Of a stretch of DNA of 64,000 bases, positions 43,915 through 53,042 are shown one piece after another. The stretch comes from an uncultured Ruminococcus sp. (GTDB lineage: Bacteria; Bacillota; Clostridia; Oscillospirales; Acutalibacteraceae), in contig CAJFNC010000002.1 of the NCBI GenBank assembly GCA_904393835.1, positions 1 to 64,000 on the forward strand. The letters run 5' to 3'. Positions within the stretch are counted from its first letter, which is position 1, and the number at the start of each line of letters is the position of its first letter. Below the pieces are notes generated by a model. That model saw only the letters and a list, made by a program, of their open reading frames with translations, searched no databases and was not told the origin of the DNA. The position numbers were made by a program, and so were the translations under genes.

Positions 43915-44556
43915 CTAAAAGCTCAAAACACAAATGTTGCGGTCAAGCTCGCGCTCGTCGCAGCATACGGAAATTAAATGTCCGTCAAGTGTTTGCTCAA
44001 AAAATTGACATTTTGATTTTTGTCCGTTTATTTTTGCGAACGGGGGAGAGGAAGGCACAATTTCAAAAAAATTAAGCCCGTAATTAAGCCCGTCGCCCGT
44101 GTATTTGAGATAGCTTTCCTTGAGCGTCCATATTCTGAAAAAAGCTTCATCTTTTTCTTTATCGGTTTTTTGTGAAAAAATAAAATCTCTTTCGCCGTCG
44201 GCAAATTTGCTCTGAGCTATTCTGATAGGTGCAGGTCTAAGTTTTTCAATATCGCAGCCGATATTTTTTTTCGAAAATGCAGCCACGGAATAGTCTCCCG
44301 AGTGTGATACGCTGAATTTTATCCCGTCACACTCGGGCTTGTCATTTTTGCCGAGAACAATACTGCTTTCACTCAGTCCGTAGCAGGGGAGTATCTTTTT
44401 TAAAATTAATCCGCAGGCAAGACTCCGTTTGCGGTCATCGGCAAATTTATATCTCATTATTTTTTCTTTTCTGTATTGCGACAAACCGCTTAAAATATCT
44501 TGATTTTCGGCAGGGTCGCAGAGCGTGCGAATGTCGCAGGCATACAGTTTAATCAT
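43915..44556 (-). CDS. Sfp-type 4'-phosphopantetheinyl transferase
   Basis: Attaches phosphopantetheine from CoA to carrier proteins. With ATG 44556 (AGGAATG upstream) it is 213 aa. Family motifs are present: FSVSHSGDYSVAA (about 80-92), GCDIEKLRP with the metal Asp, FADGERDFIF, and WTLKESYLKYTGDGL. A longer frame toward 44802 would run through tRNA-Gly and tRNA-Phe and is not real. The nearest known client pathway is the fab operon at 53 kb, whose ACP is encoded elsewhere. Confidence 0.9.
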   Translation of the reverse strand: MIKLYACDIRTLCDPAENQDILSGLSQYRKEKIMRYKFADDRKRSLACGLILKKILPCYGLSESSIVLGKNDKPECDGIKFSVSHSGDYSVAAFSKKNIGCDIEKLRPAPIRIAQSKFADGERDFIFSQKTDKEKDEAFFRIWTLKESYLKYTGDGLNYGLNFFEIVPSSPPFAKINGQKSKCQFFEQTLDGHLISVCCDERELDRNICVLSF

Positions 44557-44640
44557 AAAATCATTCCTGTCAGTAAACTGATTTAAGTGCATATTGATAT
44601 ACTGGTTTGTTCCGATTATAGACAAAGAGCTTTCGTAAAC

Positions 44641-44675
44641 AAAATAAAAACCCGATACACATTTAAGTATCGGGT
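44641..44675 (-). terminator. terminator of the tRNA operon
   Basis: ACCCGATAC (44650-44658) pairs perfectly with GTATCGGGT (44667-44675). On the minus strand it is followed by TTTTTATTTT, right after tRNA-Gly. Confidence 0.9.
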
Positions 44676-44687
44676 AAGTATTATGGA

Positions 44688-44763
44688 TGGAGCGGATGAC
44701 GGGGCTCGAACCCGCTACCTCCACCTTGGCAAGGTGGCGCTCTACCAGATGAGCTACATCCGC
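44688..44763 (-). tRNA. tRNA-Gly (anticodon GCC)
   Basis: A 7-bp acceptor stem GCGGATG/CATCCGC, D arm with AGCTCATCTGGTAGAGC, anticodon loop CTTGCCAAG giving GCC, T arm GGGTTCGAGCC, and encoded CCA. Last of four tRNAs. Confidence 0.96.
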
Positions 44764-44769
44764 AATTAT

Positions 44770-44845
44770 TGGTGCCTCCGGACGGAATCGAACCATCGAC
44801 ACGGGGATTTTCAGTCCCCTGCTCTACCGACTGAGCTACAGAGGC
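44770..44845 (-). tRNA. tRNA-Phe (anticodon GAA)
   Basis: Acceptor stem starting GCCTCTG, anticodon loop CTGAAAA giving GAA, T loop GGTTCGATTCC, and CCA encoded. Third of four tRNAs. Confidence 0.96.
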
Positions 44846-44850
44846 AAAAA

Positions 44851-44927
44851 TGGCGACCCGGAACGGGTTCGAACCGTCGACCTCTAGCGTGACAGGCTAG
44901 CGTTCTAACCAACTGAACTACCGGGCC
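44851..44927 (-). tRNA. tRNA-Asp (anticodon GTC)
   Basis: Acceptor stem GGCCCGG with CCGGGTC, anticodon loop CTGTCAC giving GTC, T loop GGTTCGAACCC, and CCA encoded. Second of four tRNAs. Confidence 0.96.
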
Positions 44928-44932
44928 ATATG

Positions 44933-45008
44933 TGGTGGGAACAACAGGGCTCGAACCTGTGACCCTCTGCTTGTAAGGCAGATGCTCTCCCAGCTGAGCT
45001 ATGCTCCC
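44933..45008 (-). tRNA. tRNA-Val (anticodon TAC)
   Basis: Begins GGGAGCATAGCTCAGC, anticodon loop CTTACAA giving TAC, T loop GGTTCGAGCCC, and CCA encoded. First of the four-tRNA operon Val-Asp-Phe-Gly. Confidence 0.96.
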
Positions 45009-45059
45009 ACATGCCTTTGTCGCTTCGTATCGGTTGCTGTATCTCTCAGCGACTTCATT

Positions 45060-45088
45060 ATAATACACTATAACGAGTTAAATGTCAA
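45060..45088 (-). promoter_or_regulatory. strong promoter of the tRNA operon
   Basis: On the minus strand a perfect TTGACA (45083-45088), a 17-bp spacer and TATTAT (45060-45065) lie about 50 bp before tRNA-Val. This is one of the strongest promoters in the window, as expected for stable RNA. Confidence 0.9.
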
Positions 45089-45168
45089 TACCTTTTTTAA
45101 ATTTTTTTGAATTTTTTTTGACAAATTTTTTATATCGACATAACATATAGTTTACGACAATTCGGCGT

Positions 45169-46056
45169 TTATTTTTTGTTTTTTTCCTCAATGATTTTTT
45201 CGAGGTCGTCTTTTGTAAAAACATATTTTTTATTGCAGAAGTGGCAGGTTGCCTCCGCTTTGCCGTCCTCGGCAATCATTGACCTAATGTCATCGTCGCT
45301 CATAGTAAAAAAGTATCTTTCGAGCTTTTCCTTTGAACAGCCGCAAACATAGTTAACGGGCATCTCATCAAGTACCTCAACCTCAAAACCGTCAAGAGCC
45401 GTCTTGCAGATGTCAAGAATACTCATACCTTTGGCGAGCATTGTTGTTACCGGCTCAAGCTTTGCGATGTTCTTTTCAAGCTTATCGATTGTGTCGTCAA
45501 ACGCACCGGGCAAAAGCTGAATAAGCAAACCGCCCGCAAGCATAGCTTCGCCGTCTTCTTTGTTAATCAGCACGCCGAGAGCGCATACTGTGGGAATTTG
45601 TTCGCTTGTTGCATAGTAGTTTGTTATATCTTCGGCAATTTCGCCGCTTATAAGCTCAACCTGACCGATATACGGGTCGCCTGAGCCGTAATCCCTCATT
45701 ACATTGAGCACGCCGTTTTTACCGACTGCCGCCGATACATTAATCTTGCCGTTTTCGTAATATTCAGTAGGGCAGTTGCTGTTGCCCACATATCCCTTTA
45801 CATTGCCCTTGCTGTCGCCTACGGCGATAACCGGACCTATCGGGCCGCCACCCATAACGCGCAGGTTAATTTTGGCGTCTTTCTGCTTGAGCATTGCACC
45901 CATTATAGAAGTTGCGCACAAAAGTCTGCCCAGCGCAGCTGTGGCGCTGCGTGAAAGCCCGTGAAGTTTTTGGGCTGTGAATACTATATCCGACGCGTCA
46001 ACGGCTGATGCCATTACTGCACCGTCGCTTGTAATACAGCGAATAATTTTATCCAT
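45169..46056 (-). CDS. hslO: Hsp33 redox-regulated chaperone
   Basis: A holdase activated by oxidation and unfolding. The 295-aa protein has the N-terminal Hsp33 domain (IRCITSDGAVMA and TAALGRLLCATSIMG) and the C-terminal zinc switch: VCGCS (about 235-239) and CHFC (about 269-272), giving the CxC...CxxC set. The GAAAGG ribosome site lies before the ATG. It is cotranscribed with the upstream methyltransferase (13-bp gap). Confidence 0.95.
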   Translation of the reverse strand: MDKIIRCITSDGAVMASAVDASDIVFTAQKLHGLSRSATAALGRLLCATSIMGAMLKQKDAKINLRVMGGGPIGPVIAVGDSKGNVKGYVGNSNCPTEYYENGKINVSAAVGKNGVLNVMRDYGSGDPYIGQVELISGEIAEDITNYYATSEQIPTVCALGVLINKEDGEAMLAGGLLIQLLPGAFDDTIDKLEKNIAKLEPVTTMLAKGMSILDICKTALDGFEVEVLDEMPVNYVCGCSKEKLERYFFTMSDDDIRSMIAEDGKAEATCHFCNKKYVFTKDDLEKIIEEKNKK

Positions 46057-46069
46057 TGCTATTTTCCTT

Positions 46070-46831
46070 TCAAATTTTCTTGTTGCGTGATTTTTTCATA
46101 CGCGCAACATAAATCACTCTTTGTTCATCGTCTTTCGGCGTATCAAAGCTGAGGTCACCGTACACGGCTTCCGTCTCAAATCCCGTGTCTGAGAGCATTT
46201 TTCTGATACATTCATCAGAGTACGCTCGCTCGCAAAAACTTTCGCTTGTACGGTAATACACGCCGTTTTCCTCTTCAAAAAAATCGAGGTTTATTTCAAC
46301 TACGTCGTTTTCTGAAAGGCTGTTCTGCCAAACGCAGAAGACCTTGTCGGTTTCATATACAAAGGTGTTGTCGCAAAGAACGCTGCGGTGCTTGTACACG
46401 GTGTTGACGTCAAAAACAAACAGTCCGTCGTTGTCCATAAAAAGCCCCACACGGTCAAAGGTTTTTGCAACGTCTTTTTCATCTGTCAGGTGATTTATGC
46501 TGTCGAGTGTGCAAATACAGGTGTTTATGGTGCCGTAGAGGTCGATATTCTGCATTTTTTGGCGCAGATAAAGAATATTAAGCCCCTCTTCGGCTGATTT
46601 TTCCATAGCCTCACAAAGCATTTCGGCGCTTGCGTCAATTCCGTACACGTCAACGCCTTTTTTGGCAAGCAGACGCGTCAGACTGCCCGTTCCGCAGGCT
46701 AAATCAAGGGTAATGCCAAAATCGTGACGGTGGCGCTTTAAAAGCTCGCAAAGATAGTCGCACCGTTTTTGATACTCGGCATTTGTCATAAGTCCGTCAT
46801 AAAATTGAGCAAAGGCTGAATAACTCGGCAT
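46070..46831 (-). CDS. class I SAM-dependent methyltransferase
   Basis: A 253-aa Rossmann-fold methyltransferase. The SAM-binding motif I is LDLACGTGSLT (about 42-52), motif II has the acidic YGIDAS (about 62-67), and CTLDSINHL corresponds to motif IV. The N-terminal MPSYSAFAQFYDGLM is typical of a common Firmicute family of unknown substrate. Its start overlaps the stop of the YerC-like gene by one base (TAATG read on the minus strand), so translation is coupled. Confidence 0.85.
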   Translation of the reverse strand: MPSYSAFAQFYDGLMTNAEYQKRCDYLCELLKRHRHDFGITLDLACGTGSLTRLLAKKGVDVYGIDASAEMLCEAMEKSAEEGLNILYLRQKMQNIDLYGTINTCICTLDSINHLTDEKDVAKTFDRVGLFMDNDGLFVFDVNTVYKHRSVLCDNTFVYETDKVFCVWQNSLSENDVVEINLDFFEEENGVYYRTSESFCERAYSDECIRKMLSDTGFETEAVYGDLSFDTPKDDEQRVIYVARMKKSRNKKI

Positions 46832-47133
46832 TACTTGCCGTCCTCCTTCATTAGCTTATCAAGCACCATCGTATAGCCGTAGGTGTCGTTGTCAAAGAGG
46901 GCTCGCTTTACACGGCTGATTGTAGCAGTGGAAGCACCCGTTTCCTTGACAATTTCGGTATAAACCTTTTTTTCTGTAAGCATTTTTGCAACCACAAGGC
47001 GTTGTGACATTGCCTTGAGCTCAGCGCTTGTGCATAAGTCCTCAAAAAATCTGTAACACTCATCTTTGTCCTTTAGTGACAAAATCGCGTCAAACAAAAA
47101 ATCCGTAGCTTCGTTTTTCAGCTTTGAGTTCAT
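46831..47133 (-). CDS. YerC/YecD-type TrpR-related regulator
   Basis: A 100-aa DNA-binding protein of the TrpR/YerC/YecD group. It is all helical, with FFEDLCTSAELKAMSQR near the middle and the helix-turn-helix VKETGASTATISRVKRAL (about 63-80). The start ATG 47133 is fixed by AAGGAGG; the open frame extends upstream without a ribosome site. Its targets are unknown. It leads a three-gene run with the methyltransferase and hslO. Confidence 0.85.
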   Translation of the reverse strand: MNSKLKNEATDFLFDAILSLKDKDECYRFFEDLCTSAELKAMSQRLVVAKMLTEKKVYTEIVKETGASTATISRVKRALFDNDTYGYTMVLDKLMKEDGK

Positions 47134-47237
47134 TTTATATCCTCCTTGGACTGAAAATAGTATGTTTTTATTCTCTAAAATTTTACCATACAAAAGCGTA
47201 AAAGTAAATGAATAAATTAAATATTTTTGGCAGCCGA

Positions 47238-47271
47238 GCCAAAAATCCCCGCAGAGCAAAACCCTGCGGGG
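47238..47271 (-). terminator. terminator of lysC
   Basis: CCCCGCAG (47247-47254) pairs with CTGCGGGG (47264-47271). On the minus strand the stem is followed by ATTTTTGG. Confidence 0.85.
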
Positions 47272-47303
47272 AAAATTGTAAATTCTAATTCAATGTTTTT
47301 TAA

Positions 47304-48509
47304 TTAATCAAAGAATTTTGCGTGGATAGCGCTGACAGCCTTGTCGGCGTCCGCAACGTCGATAAGTACGGAAACCTTGATTTCGCTGGTACTAATCATC
47401 TGAATGTTGATCTGAGCGTCATAAAGAGCCTCAAACATCTTTGTAGCAACGCCTGCGTGGCTTTCCATACCGGCGCCGACAATAGAAATTTTGGCTACTT
47501 TGTCATCATAGAGGATTTCGGCAGCGCCGATATTTTCCATATAATCCTTGAGGCACTCAACAGCCTCTTCGCCTCTGCTCTTTGCAACAGTAAATGTAAT
47601 GTCCTTTTTGCCGTCGTGACCGATTGACTGAAGAATAATGTCCACGTTGATGTCTTTAGCAGAAAGTTTTGAGAACATTTTAAAAGCAAGACCGGGAAGG
47701 TTGGGGATTCCTGTTACAGAAATTCTTGCAACCTCAGTGTCCTTGGCAACGCCGCTGATTAACATTTTTTCCATTTTAGATTTCTCCTTTACTATTGTAC
47801 CCGGAGCTTTAGTCATACTTGAAAGTACCTCAAGCTCGATGTTATATTTTTTAGCCATCTCAACAGAACGGTTGTTGAGTACCTGTGCGCCCAATGTTGC
47901 AAGCTCAAGCATTTCGTCATAAGAAATTTCCTTAAGTTTGCGTGCGTTAGGAACTTTTCTGGGATCAGCCGTGTAAACGCCTTCAACGTCTGTGAAAATC
48001 TGACAAAGGTCTGCGTGCATTGCCGCAGCAATTGCAACGGCGCTTGTGTCTGAACCGCCGCGTCCCAAAGTTGTGATATCGCCGTATTTTGAAAGACCCT
48101 GGAAGCCTGCAACAATTACAATGTTCTTTTTGTCAAGCTCACGTTTTATTCTCGAAGCGTCCACTCTTTTTATTCTGGCGCTTGTGTGAGCTGATGAAGT
48201 TTCAAAACCGGCCTGCCAGCCGAGAAGTGAAACAGCGTGGAATCCCAGTTTTTCAATTGCCATTGCAAGGAGCGAAATTGAAATTTGTTCACCTGCAGCA
48301 AGAAGCATATCTTGTTCTCTTTTTGAAGCTTTTGGGTTAATTTCGTTTGCTTTTTCAATAAGGTCATCGGTTGTGTCGCCCTGTGCCGATACAACCACAA
48401 CTACGTCGTTGCCCTTTGAAAATGTGTCTGTTACGATTGACGCAACATTCATAACACGCTCGGCATTTGCAACAGAGCTGCCGCCGAATTTTTGTACTAT
48501 CAAACTCAT
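47304..48509 (-). CDS. lysC: aspartate kinase
   Basis: First step of the aspartate family of amino acids. The 401-aa protein begins with the kinase signature IVQKFGGSSVANAERV (about 4-19). It has VAGFQGL and TLGRGGSDTSAVAIA in the catalytic domain, and two C-terminal ACT domains (about 265-400) for feedback control. It is immediately downstream of hom (21-bp gap), so aspartate kinase and homoserine dehydrogenase are made together. No lysine riboswitch is visible. Confidence 0.95.
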   Translation of the reverse strand: MSLIVQKFGGSSVANAERVMNVASIVTDTFSKGNDVVVVVSAQGDTTDDLIEKANEINPKASKREQDMLLAAGEQISISLLAMAIEKLGFHAVSLLGWQAGFETSSAHTSARIKRVDASRIKRELDKKNIVIVAGFQGLSKYGDITTLGRGGSDTSAVAIAAAMHADLCQIFTDVEGVYTADPRKVPNARKLKEISYDEMLELATLGAQVLNNRSVEMAKKYNIELEVLSSMTKAPGTIVKEKSKMEKMLISGVAKDTEVARISVTGIPNLPGLAFKMFSKLSAKDINVDIILQSIGHDGKKDITFTVAKSRGEEAVECLKDYMENIGAAEILYDDKVAKISIVGAGMESHAGVATKMFEALYDAQINIQMISTSEIKVSVLIDVADADKAVSAIHAKFFD

Positions 48510-48530
48510 TTGCTCTAACTCCTCTTTATA

Positions 48531-49766
48531 TTATAAATCGCCTATACGGATAAACGAAAGCACCTCGGCGTCGTTTGCCTTGAAGTTCTCGAGCTTATCC
48601 GCAAATTCACCGTAAGGCATTTGCTTTGTAACAAAAGCTGTCTCACCCTGCGGATCCGATTCTCTGTTGATTTCTGTTACATCACCGAAAGCTTTGGTTG
48701 CCTTTGCGATAACGTCGTCACCCTTGACGCGGACATACATTGCATTTACGGACTCCTCCATCGGAATAATGTTTTTGCCGTCGCCGTCAGTCCAGAAAAG
48801 ATATTTTCTTGTTTTGAGATGCTTGCAGCAGTCAACTACGTCTGCAACAACCGCGCTTGCTGTCGGCAGCTTGCCTGCGCCCTTGCCGTAGAACACTACG
48901 TCGCCCGTGCAGTCGCCTCTTACCATAATGCCGTTAAACTCGTTGTCAATATTTGCGAGCTGGCTCTTGTTGGGAACAAACATGGGAGCGACAATAATGT
49001 CGATTCTGCCGTCATCAAGGCGTTTTACCTTGCCGATAAGCTTAATAACGCTGTCATAAGCCTCTGCATACTTTACGTCGTCGAGAGTGATTTTTGTAAT
49101 GCCCTCGGTATGTACAAATTCAGGATAAACGTGTTTGCCGAACGCAAGAGAAGCAAGAATACAAATCTTGCGGCAGGCATCGTGACCTTCAATGTCGGCA
49201 GCGGGATTTCTTTCCGCAAAGCCTAAATCCTGGGCGAGTTTGAGAGCGTCCTCAAACTGCATACCGTCCTCTATCATTTTAGTCAGAATAAAGTTGGTTG
49301 TTCCGTTTAAAATACCTGCAACCTCATAAACAATGTTTGCAACCAAACACTGGCTCATGGGGCGGATGATCGGAATACCGCCTCCGACGGAAGCCTCAAA
49401 GAGGAAGTTAACGTTTTCTTCCTTGGCAATAGCTAAAAGCTCCGCACCGTGAGCGGCTACAAGCTCTTTGTTTGAAGTAACTACGCTTTTGCCCGAAAGA
49501 AGGCATTTTTTTACGTATTCGTAAGCCGGTTTTAAACCGCCCATTACCTCAACAACAACTCTTACCTCTCTGTCGTTGATAATGTCATCAAAGTTCTTGG
49601 TGAATCTGTCTGCAAGCGGACTGTCGGGAAATTCACGCAAATCAAGAATGTGTTTTACATAGATTTCCTCACCCAAACTTGCAAAAAGTTTTTTCTTGTG
49701 TGTTGTAAGAATTTCGGCAACGCCGGAGCCTACAACACCGTGACCCATTATTGCAACTGAAACCAT
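48531..49766 (-). CDS. hom: homoserine dehydrogenase
   Basis: Reduces aspartate semialdehyde to homoserine on the way to threonine and methionine. With ATG 49766 (AGG at 7-nt spacing) it is 411 aa, beginning MVSVAIMGHGVVGSG, the NAD(P)-binding loop. GILNGTTNFILTKM (about 160-173) and GFAERNPAADIEGHDACRK (about 187-205) form the catalytic region. A C-terminal ACT domain (about 335-411) is regulatory. A longer frame to 49802 adds 12 residues with no ribosome site. Confidence 0.95.
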   Translation of the reverse strand: MVSVAIMGHGVVGSGVAEILTTHKKKLFASLGEEIYVKHILDLREFPDSPLADRFTKNFDDIINDREVRVVVEVMGGLKPAYEYVKKCLLSGKSVVTSNKELVAAHGAELLAIAKEENVNFLFEASVGGGIPIIRPMSQCLVANIVYEVAGILNGTTNFILTKMIEDGMQFEDALKLAQDLGFAERNPAADIEGHDACRKICILASLAFGKHVYPEFVHTEGITKITLDDVKYAEAYDSVIKLIGKVKRLDDGRIDIIVAPMFVPNKSQLANIDNEFNGIMVRGDCTGDVVFYGKGAGKLPTASAVVADVVDCCKHLKTRKYLFWTDGDGKNIIPMEESVNAMYVRVKGDDVIAKATKAFGDVTEINRESDPQGETAFVTKQMPYGEFADKLENFKANDAEVLSFIRIGDL

Positions 49767-49809
49767 ATCTGTACCTAACCTTTCAGAATATTTATTATTC
49801 ATTATTTAA

Positions 49810-52236
49810 TTATTCATTTGATGAAGCGTTCAATTCTCCGGGATCCTGACCCTCCGGTTCGGAATTTCCTCCCGACTGTTCGGGCCGGCTTGATGCGTCG
49901 CCGCCGCTGCTTTCAGCCGCGCTGCTCTCTGAGCCTCCGGTATCGCTGCCGGAACTTGAAGAACTACTGTTCTCGCTCGTATCACTGCCCGAGCCGGACG
50001 AACTTGAATATCCGCCGCCTGAGCTTGAATTGCCGCTGTACGAATTACCGTCATAATCGGAGTTGTAATCATAATTGTAATTATAGTTATACGAGCCGTA
50101 CGACGGCATATTGTCCTCGGTGTAGTAACCGATATATCTGCCCGAGAGATTGTCTGTAGAAACTATAAGACCCGAGTAGGGATTGTACTGAGCCTTGATA
50201 AGGTTTGGAGAGAGCTTGTATTCCTTTTGGCTTTTGCCCTCAAGATAGTGCCCCATAATCTTTGAGAAGAACTGAGACGGTATAGCCTTACACGGCGACT
50301 GAATTGTTGCGGGCTGGTCGTTACCTACCCAGGTCGCCATTACGGCGTAGGGCGAAAGTCCGCAGAACCATGAGTCCTTGTCGTCGTCGGTTGTACCTGT
50401 TTTACCAATTATATCCCAGCCGCTCACCCTTGCGTAATTAGCTGAGGTGTGGGCGCTGTAGGTAACGTTGTAGCTTAAAAGTCTGTTCATTATTGACGCT
50501 GTTTCCGCAGAGTAAATCTGACGCGGAATGTTTTCACGGTTATCAATAATAATATTGTCCTCAGAGTCCGTTACATAGTAATAGGTGTACGGTTCGTAGT
50601 AAAGACCGCCGTTTCCAAGATATGTGTAGGCAGCAGCCATTTCTCTTACGGTTACACCGCCGTTCATACCGCCGATTGACAGAGCACCAGTGTTTTGCGA
50701 GTCCTCTTCGGTCAAATGGGAAAAGCCCATTTTGGTAACGGCTTGCTCATATGCCACTGACGGACCGCCTATGAGTACCATTGCCTGTACCGCAGTACAG
50801 TTTGATGACCACTCGATGGCGTCGGGTAAAAGCATATTACCTTTGTAGCCCGTATATGCGTTGTTAGGACCGGCAACAAATCTGCCGTTTTCATATTTAT
50901 ATTTTTGGAGCGGCTCGTCCTTGATTGTAGATGAATAGTAGAGCTTTTTGGTTTCTATTGCCAACGGATAAACCAAAAGAGGCTTGATTGACGAACCGGG
51001 CTGCAAAACAGAGTGTGTGGCTCTGTCCCACTCAAGAGCCTGAGCTTTTTTGTTTGAACTTCCGACGGTTGCGATTACACGTCCGTCAAAGTCCATCATT
51101 ACCGAACCTATTTGAAGATTCGGATTGTTTGTCTTATCAATTTTCACCGCCTGGGATTCCATATAATCCTGCATGTCCTCGTCCATTGCACAGTATATTT
51201 TCAATCCCTCGGTGTAGAGCTTTTCAGACGCCGCTTTTTCACTTATATTAAGGTACTCGGCAAGGTCTTCTCTCAAATCATAGAAAAGCTGGTCAATGTA
51301 CCAGTTTTGTACGTAATCATCATCCGTGCCGTCGTCGCTGTCTTTTTGAAACCCGACAAACTGCATATTTGCCGACTCCTCCAGAGCCTGGCGATACTCA
51401 TCTTTTGTGATTTTTTCCTGCTGGTACATTTCCTCAAGAACTGTCTCGCGTCTCATCTTGTTATTTTCGGGATAAACAAGCGGATTCCACTTAGAAGGGT
51501 TCTGTGTAATTCCCGCAATCGCAGCACATTCGGCAATGGAACAATCTTTTATGCTCTTGTCAAAATAAAGCTGAGCCGCCGCCTCAACGCCCTGGCAGTT
51601 GTTGCCGAAGTTAACAACGTTTAAGTAGGCTTCGAGTATCTGATCCTTTGTGTACTCGTTTTCAAGCTTTATGGCTTTACAGATTTCGCGCAATTTTCTT
51701 TTTATTGAAACCTCATTGTCGTCGGTTATGTTTTTAATAAGCTGCTGGGTAATGGTTGAACCGCCGTAGGTATCCTCGCCCGTGGCAAGGTTTATAACTG
51801 CGGAAAGTGTTCTTGACCAGTCAACGCCGTGGTGGTCGTAGAAACGCTTGTCCTCAATTGCGACAACTGCGTCTTTCATAGCCTGGGGAATATCATTGTT
51901 GTCAACCCAGATCCTGTTTTCGGTGCTGTACAGCGTTTGATACTGCTTAAACTCGTCCGAATCGTTGTCTTTTACATAAATAAAACTTGTTTGATTAAGC
52001 GACTTTGCCTTTAAGTCTATACCGGTAGGCTCGGAAGCAAGAGTAAAGATGTATATGGACAGAGAAATTCCCGTAATTATCATTGCGACCAGACAAACTG
52101 AGAATATCGTCAAAATGAATTTTCCGAATCCACGAAAAAATCTTTTTACGCTGCTTTCTCTTTTTCTGCTTTTGACTTCGGCGTCAACGGGTTTTTCCGT
52201 ATAACGGCTGATGTCTGTTTCACGTTTATTGCGCAT
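49810..52236 (-). CDS. class A penicillin-binding protein (PBP1A-like)
   Basis: A bifunctional peptidoglycan synthase of 808 aa. It has a basic cytoplasmic tail, one membrane anchor (about 38-68), then the glycosyltransferase 51 domain with the catalytic Glu128 in EDKRFYDHHGVDW and GGSTITQQL (158-166). The transpeptidase domain has SSIK (about 415-418, active-site Ser), SSNCT for the SxN motif, and KTGTT (about 612-616). The last 80 residues form a low-complexity Ser/Gly/Tyr/Asn tail, probably running into the cell wall. The gap to hom is 43 bp, so they may be cotranscribed by chance of order. Confidence 0.93.
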   Translation of the reverse strand: MRNKRETDISRYTEKPVDAEVKSRKRESSVKRFFRGFGKFILTIFSVCLVAMIITGISLSIYIFTLASEPTGIDLKAKSLNQTSFIYVKDNDSDEFKQYQTLYSTENRIWVDNNDIPQAMKDAVVAIEDKRFYDHHGVDWSRTLSAVINLATGEDTYGGSTITQQLIKNITDDNEVSIKRKLREICKAIKLENEYTKDQILEAYLNVVNFGNNCQGVEAAAQLYFDKSIKDCSIAECAAIAGITQNPSKWNPLVYPENNKMRRETVLEEMYQQEKITKDEYRQALEESANMQFVGFQKDSDDGTDDDYVQNWYIDQLFYDLREDLAEYLNISEKAASEKLYTEGLKIYCAMDEDMQDYMESQAVKIDKTNNPNLQIGSVMMDFDGRVIATVGSSNKKAQALEWDRATHSVLQPGSSIKPLLVYPLAIETKKLYYSSTIKDEPLQKYKYENGRFVAGPNNAYTGYKGNMLLPDAIEWSSNCTAVQAMVLIGGPSVAYEQAVTKMGFSHLTEEDSQNTGALSIGGMNGGVTVREMAAAYTYLGNGGLYYEPYTYYYVTDSEDNIIIDNRENIPRQIYSAETASIMNRLLSYNVTYSAHTSANYARVSGWDIIGKTGTTDDDKDSWFCGLSPYAVMATWVGNDQPATIQSPCKAIPSQFFSKIMGHYLEGKSQKEYKLSPNLIKAQYNPYSGLIVSTDNLSGRYIGYYTEDNMPSYGSYNYNYNYDYNSDYDGNSYSGNSSSGGGYSSSSGSGSDTSENSSSSSSGSDTGGSESSAAESSGGDASSRPEQSGGNSEPEGQDPGELNASSNE

Positions 52237-52528
52237 ATATACTCCTTTTAATTTTCAAGATATATAATACTCGACACGGTTTTACCTGTTTTTGCATAAA
52301 ACATAAAATAAAATATAGGTATTATATAATACAATTATAATAAAATTGAGTAACAAAACACTATTAATAGTTATTATAGCACTCGCAACAAAAAAAATAA
52401 ATATATTAAAATAATTTTTTATTAAAAAAATCGGCTGTTTTCGTAAAAAATTTTATATAAAAGCTATGAATATAACTCGTTTTCGGGCAAAAAATAAGTA
52501 TGAGCAACGCACGAAAGGAATGTATAAT
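52237..52528. other. AT-rich divergent intergenic region
   Basis: The divergent starts of PBP1A (minus) and the BofC-like small gene (plus) share this region. It holds a 12-bp palindrome ACTATTAATAGT (52360-52371). No promoter is clear enough to call. Confidence 0.4.
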
Positions 52529-52855
52529 ATGAAAAAACTCGTTTTAATCACAGGCATTATTTTGCTTGCGTGCACCGTGACAAGCGCTGTTTTTGCCTCG
52601 CCGACATACGCCGAAAATCAAAGTCCGAATACTCAGTCAAGTCAAAATCCGACCGATTCAAATCAACAGATATACATTATTAAAGAATGTAACGGAAAAA
52701 TCGCGGTTTACAAAAAAGGGGATTTCGCCCCGTTTATGACAACCGACACAATGACTGCCAATCTGCCGAAAAGCGACGTGCTTAACCTGAAAAACGGCAT
52801 TGAAGTCACCGGAGATGCACAGCTGCAAAAGGCATTGGAGGATTTTTGCAGTTAA
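52529..52855 (+). CDS. small secreted protein with BofC C-terminal-like domain
   Basis: A 108-aa exported protein. ATG 52529 follows AAAGGAATG and opens a signal peptide (MKKLVLITGIILL, cleavage near VFA-S). A Gln/Asn/Ser-rich linker follows. The last 60 residues fit the pattern of BofC C-terminal-like domains common in Clostridia: YIIKECNGKIAVYKKGD, a LPKSD-x-x-x-L-x-x-GI stretch and a final LEDFCS. In Bacillus BofC restrains the forespore SpoIVB signal; for this small relative a sporulation role is only a suggestion. Confidence 0.6.
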   Translation: MKKLVLITGIILLACTVTSAVFASPTYAENQSPNTQSSQNPTDSNQQIYIIKECNGKIAVYKKGDFAPFMTTDTMTANLPKSDVLNLKNGIEVTGDAQLQKALEDFCS

Positions 52856-52887
52856 GGAGTTAAAACCCAAAAATTCACTCAGATATA

Positions 52888-52916
52888 TTGACTTTTGTAA
52901 GCATTTGAGTTAACAT
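52888..52916 (+). promoter_or_regulatory. candidate promoter of the fab/acc operon
   Basis: TTGACT (52888-52893), a 17-bp spacer and TAACAT (52911-52916) lie about 125 bp before fabK. The -10 box is weak, and no FapR or FabT operator is clear. Confidence 0.5.
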
Positions 52917-53042
52917 TATTTTAATATGGCGTACTATGATACAAAGGCGGGTACGTCGGATTAAAAATCAATAATTTTGAAATCTTGCAAATCACCAATG
53001 CTCAGAAAACCGCATTGGTATGCAGAAAAGGAGAATGTACAT

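Noticed and set aside
44557..44802. Extension of the PPTase frame upstream
   Set aside because: It runs through tRNA-Gly and tRNA-Phe on the same strand and has no homologous content.
48510..48530. Lysine riboswitch before lysC
   Set aside because: Only 21 bp separate hom and lysC, and no such element is present before hom either.
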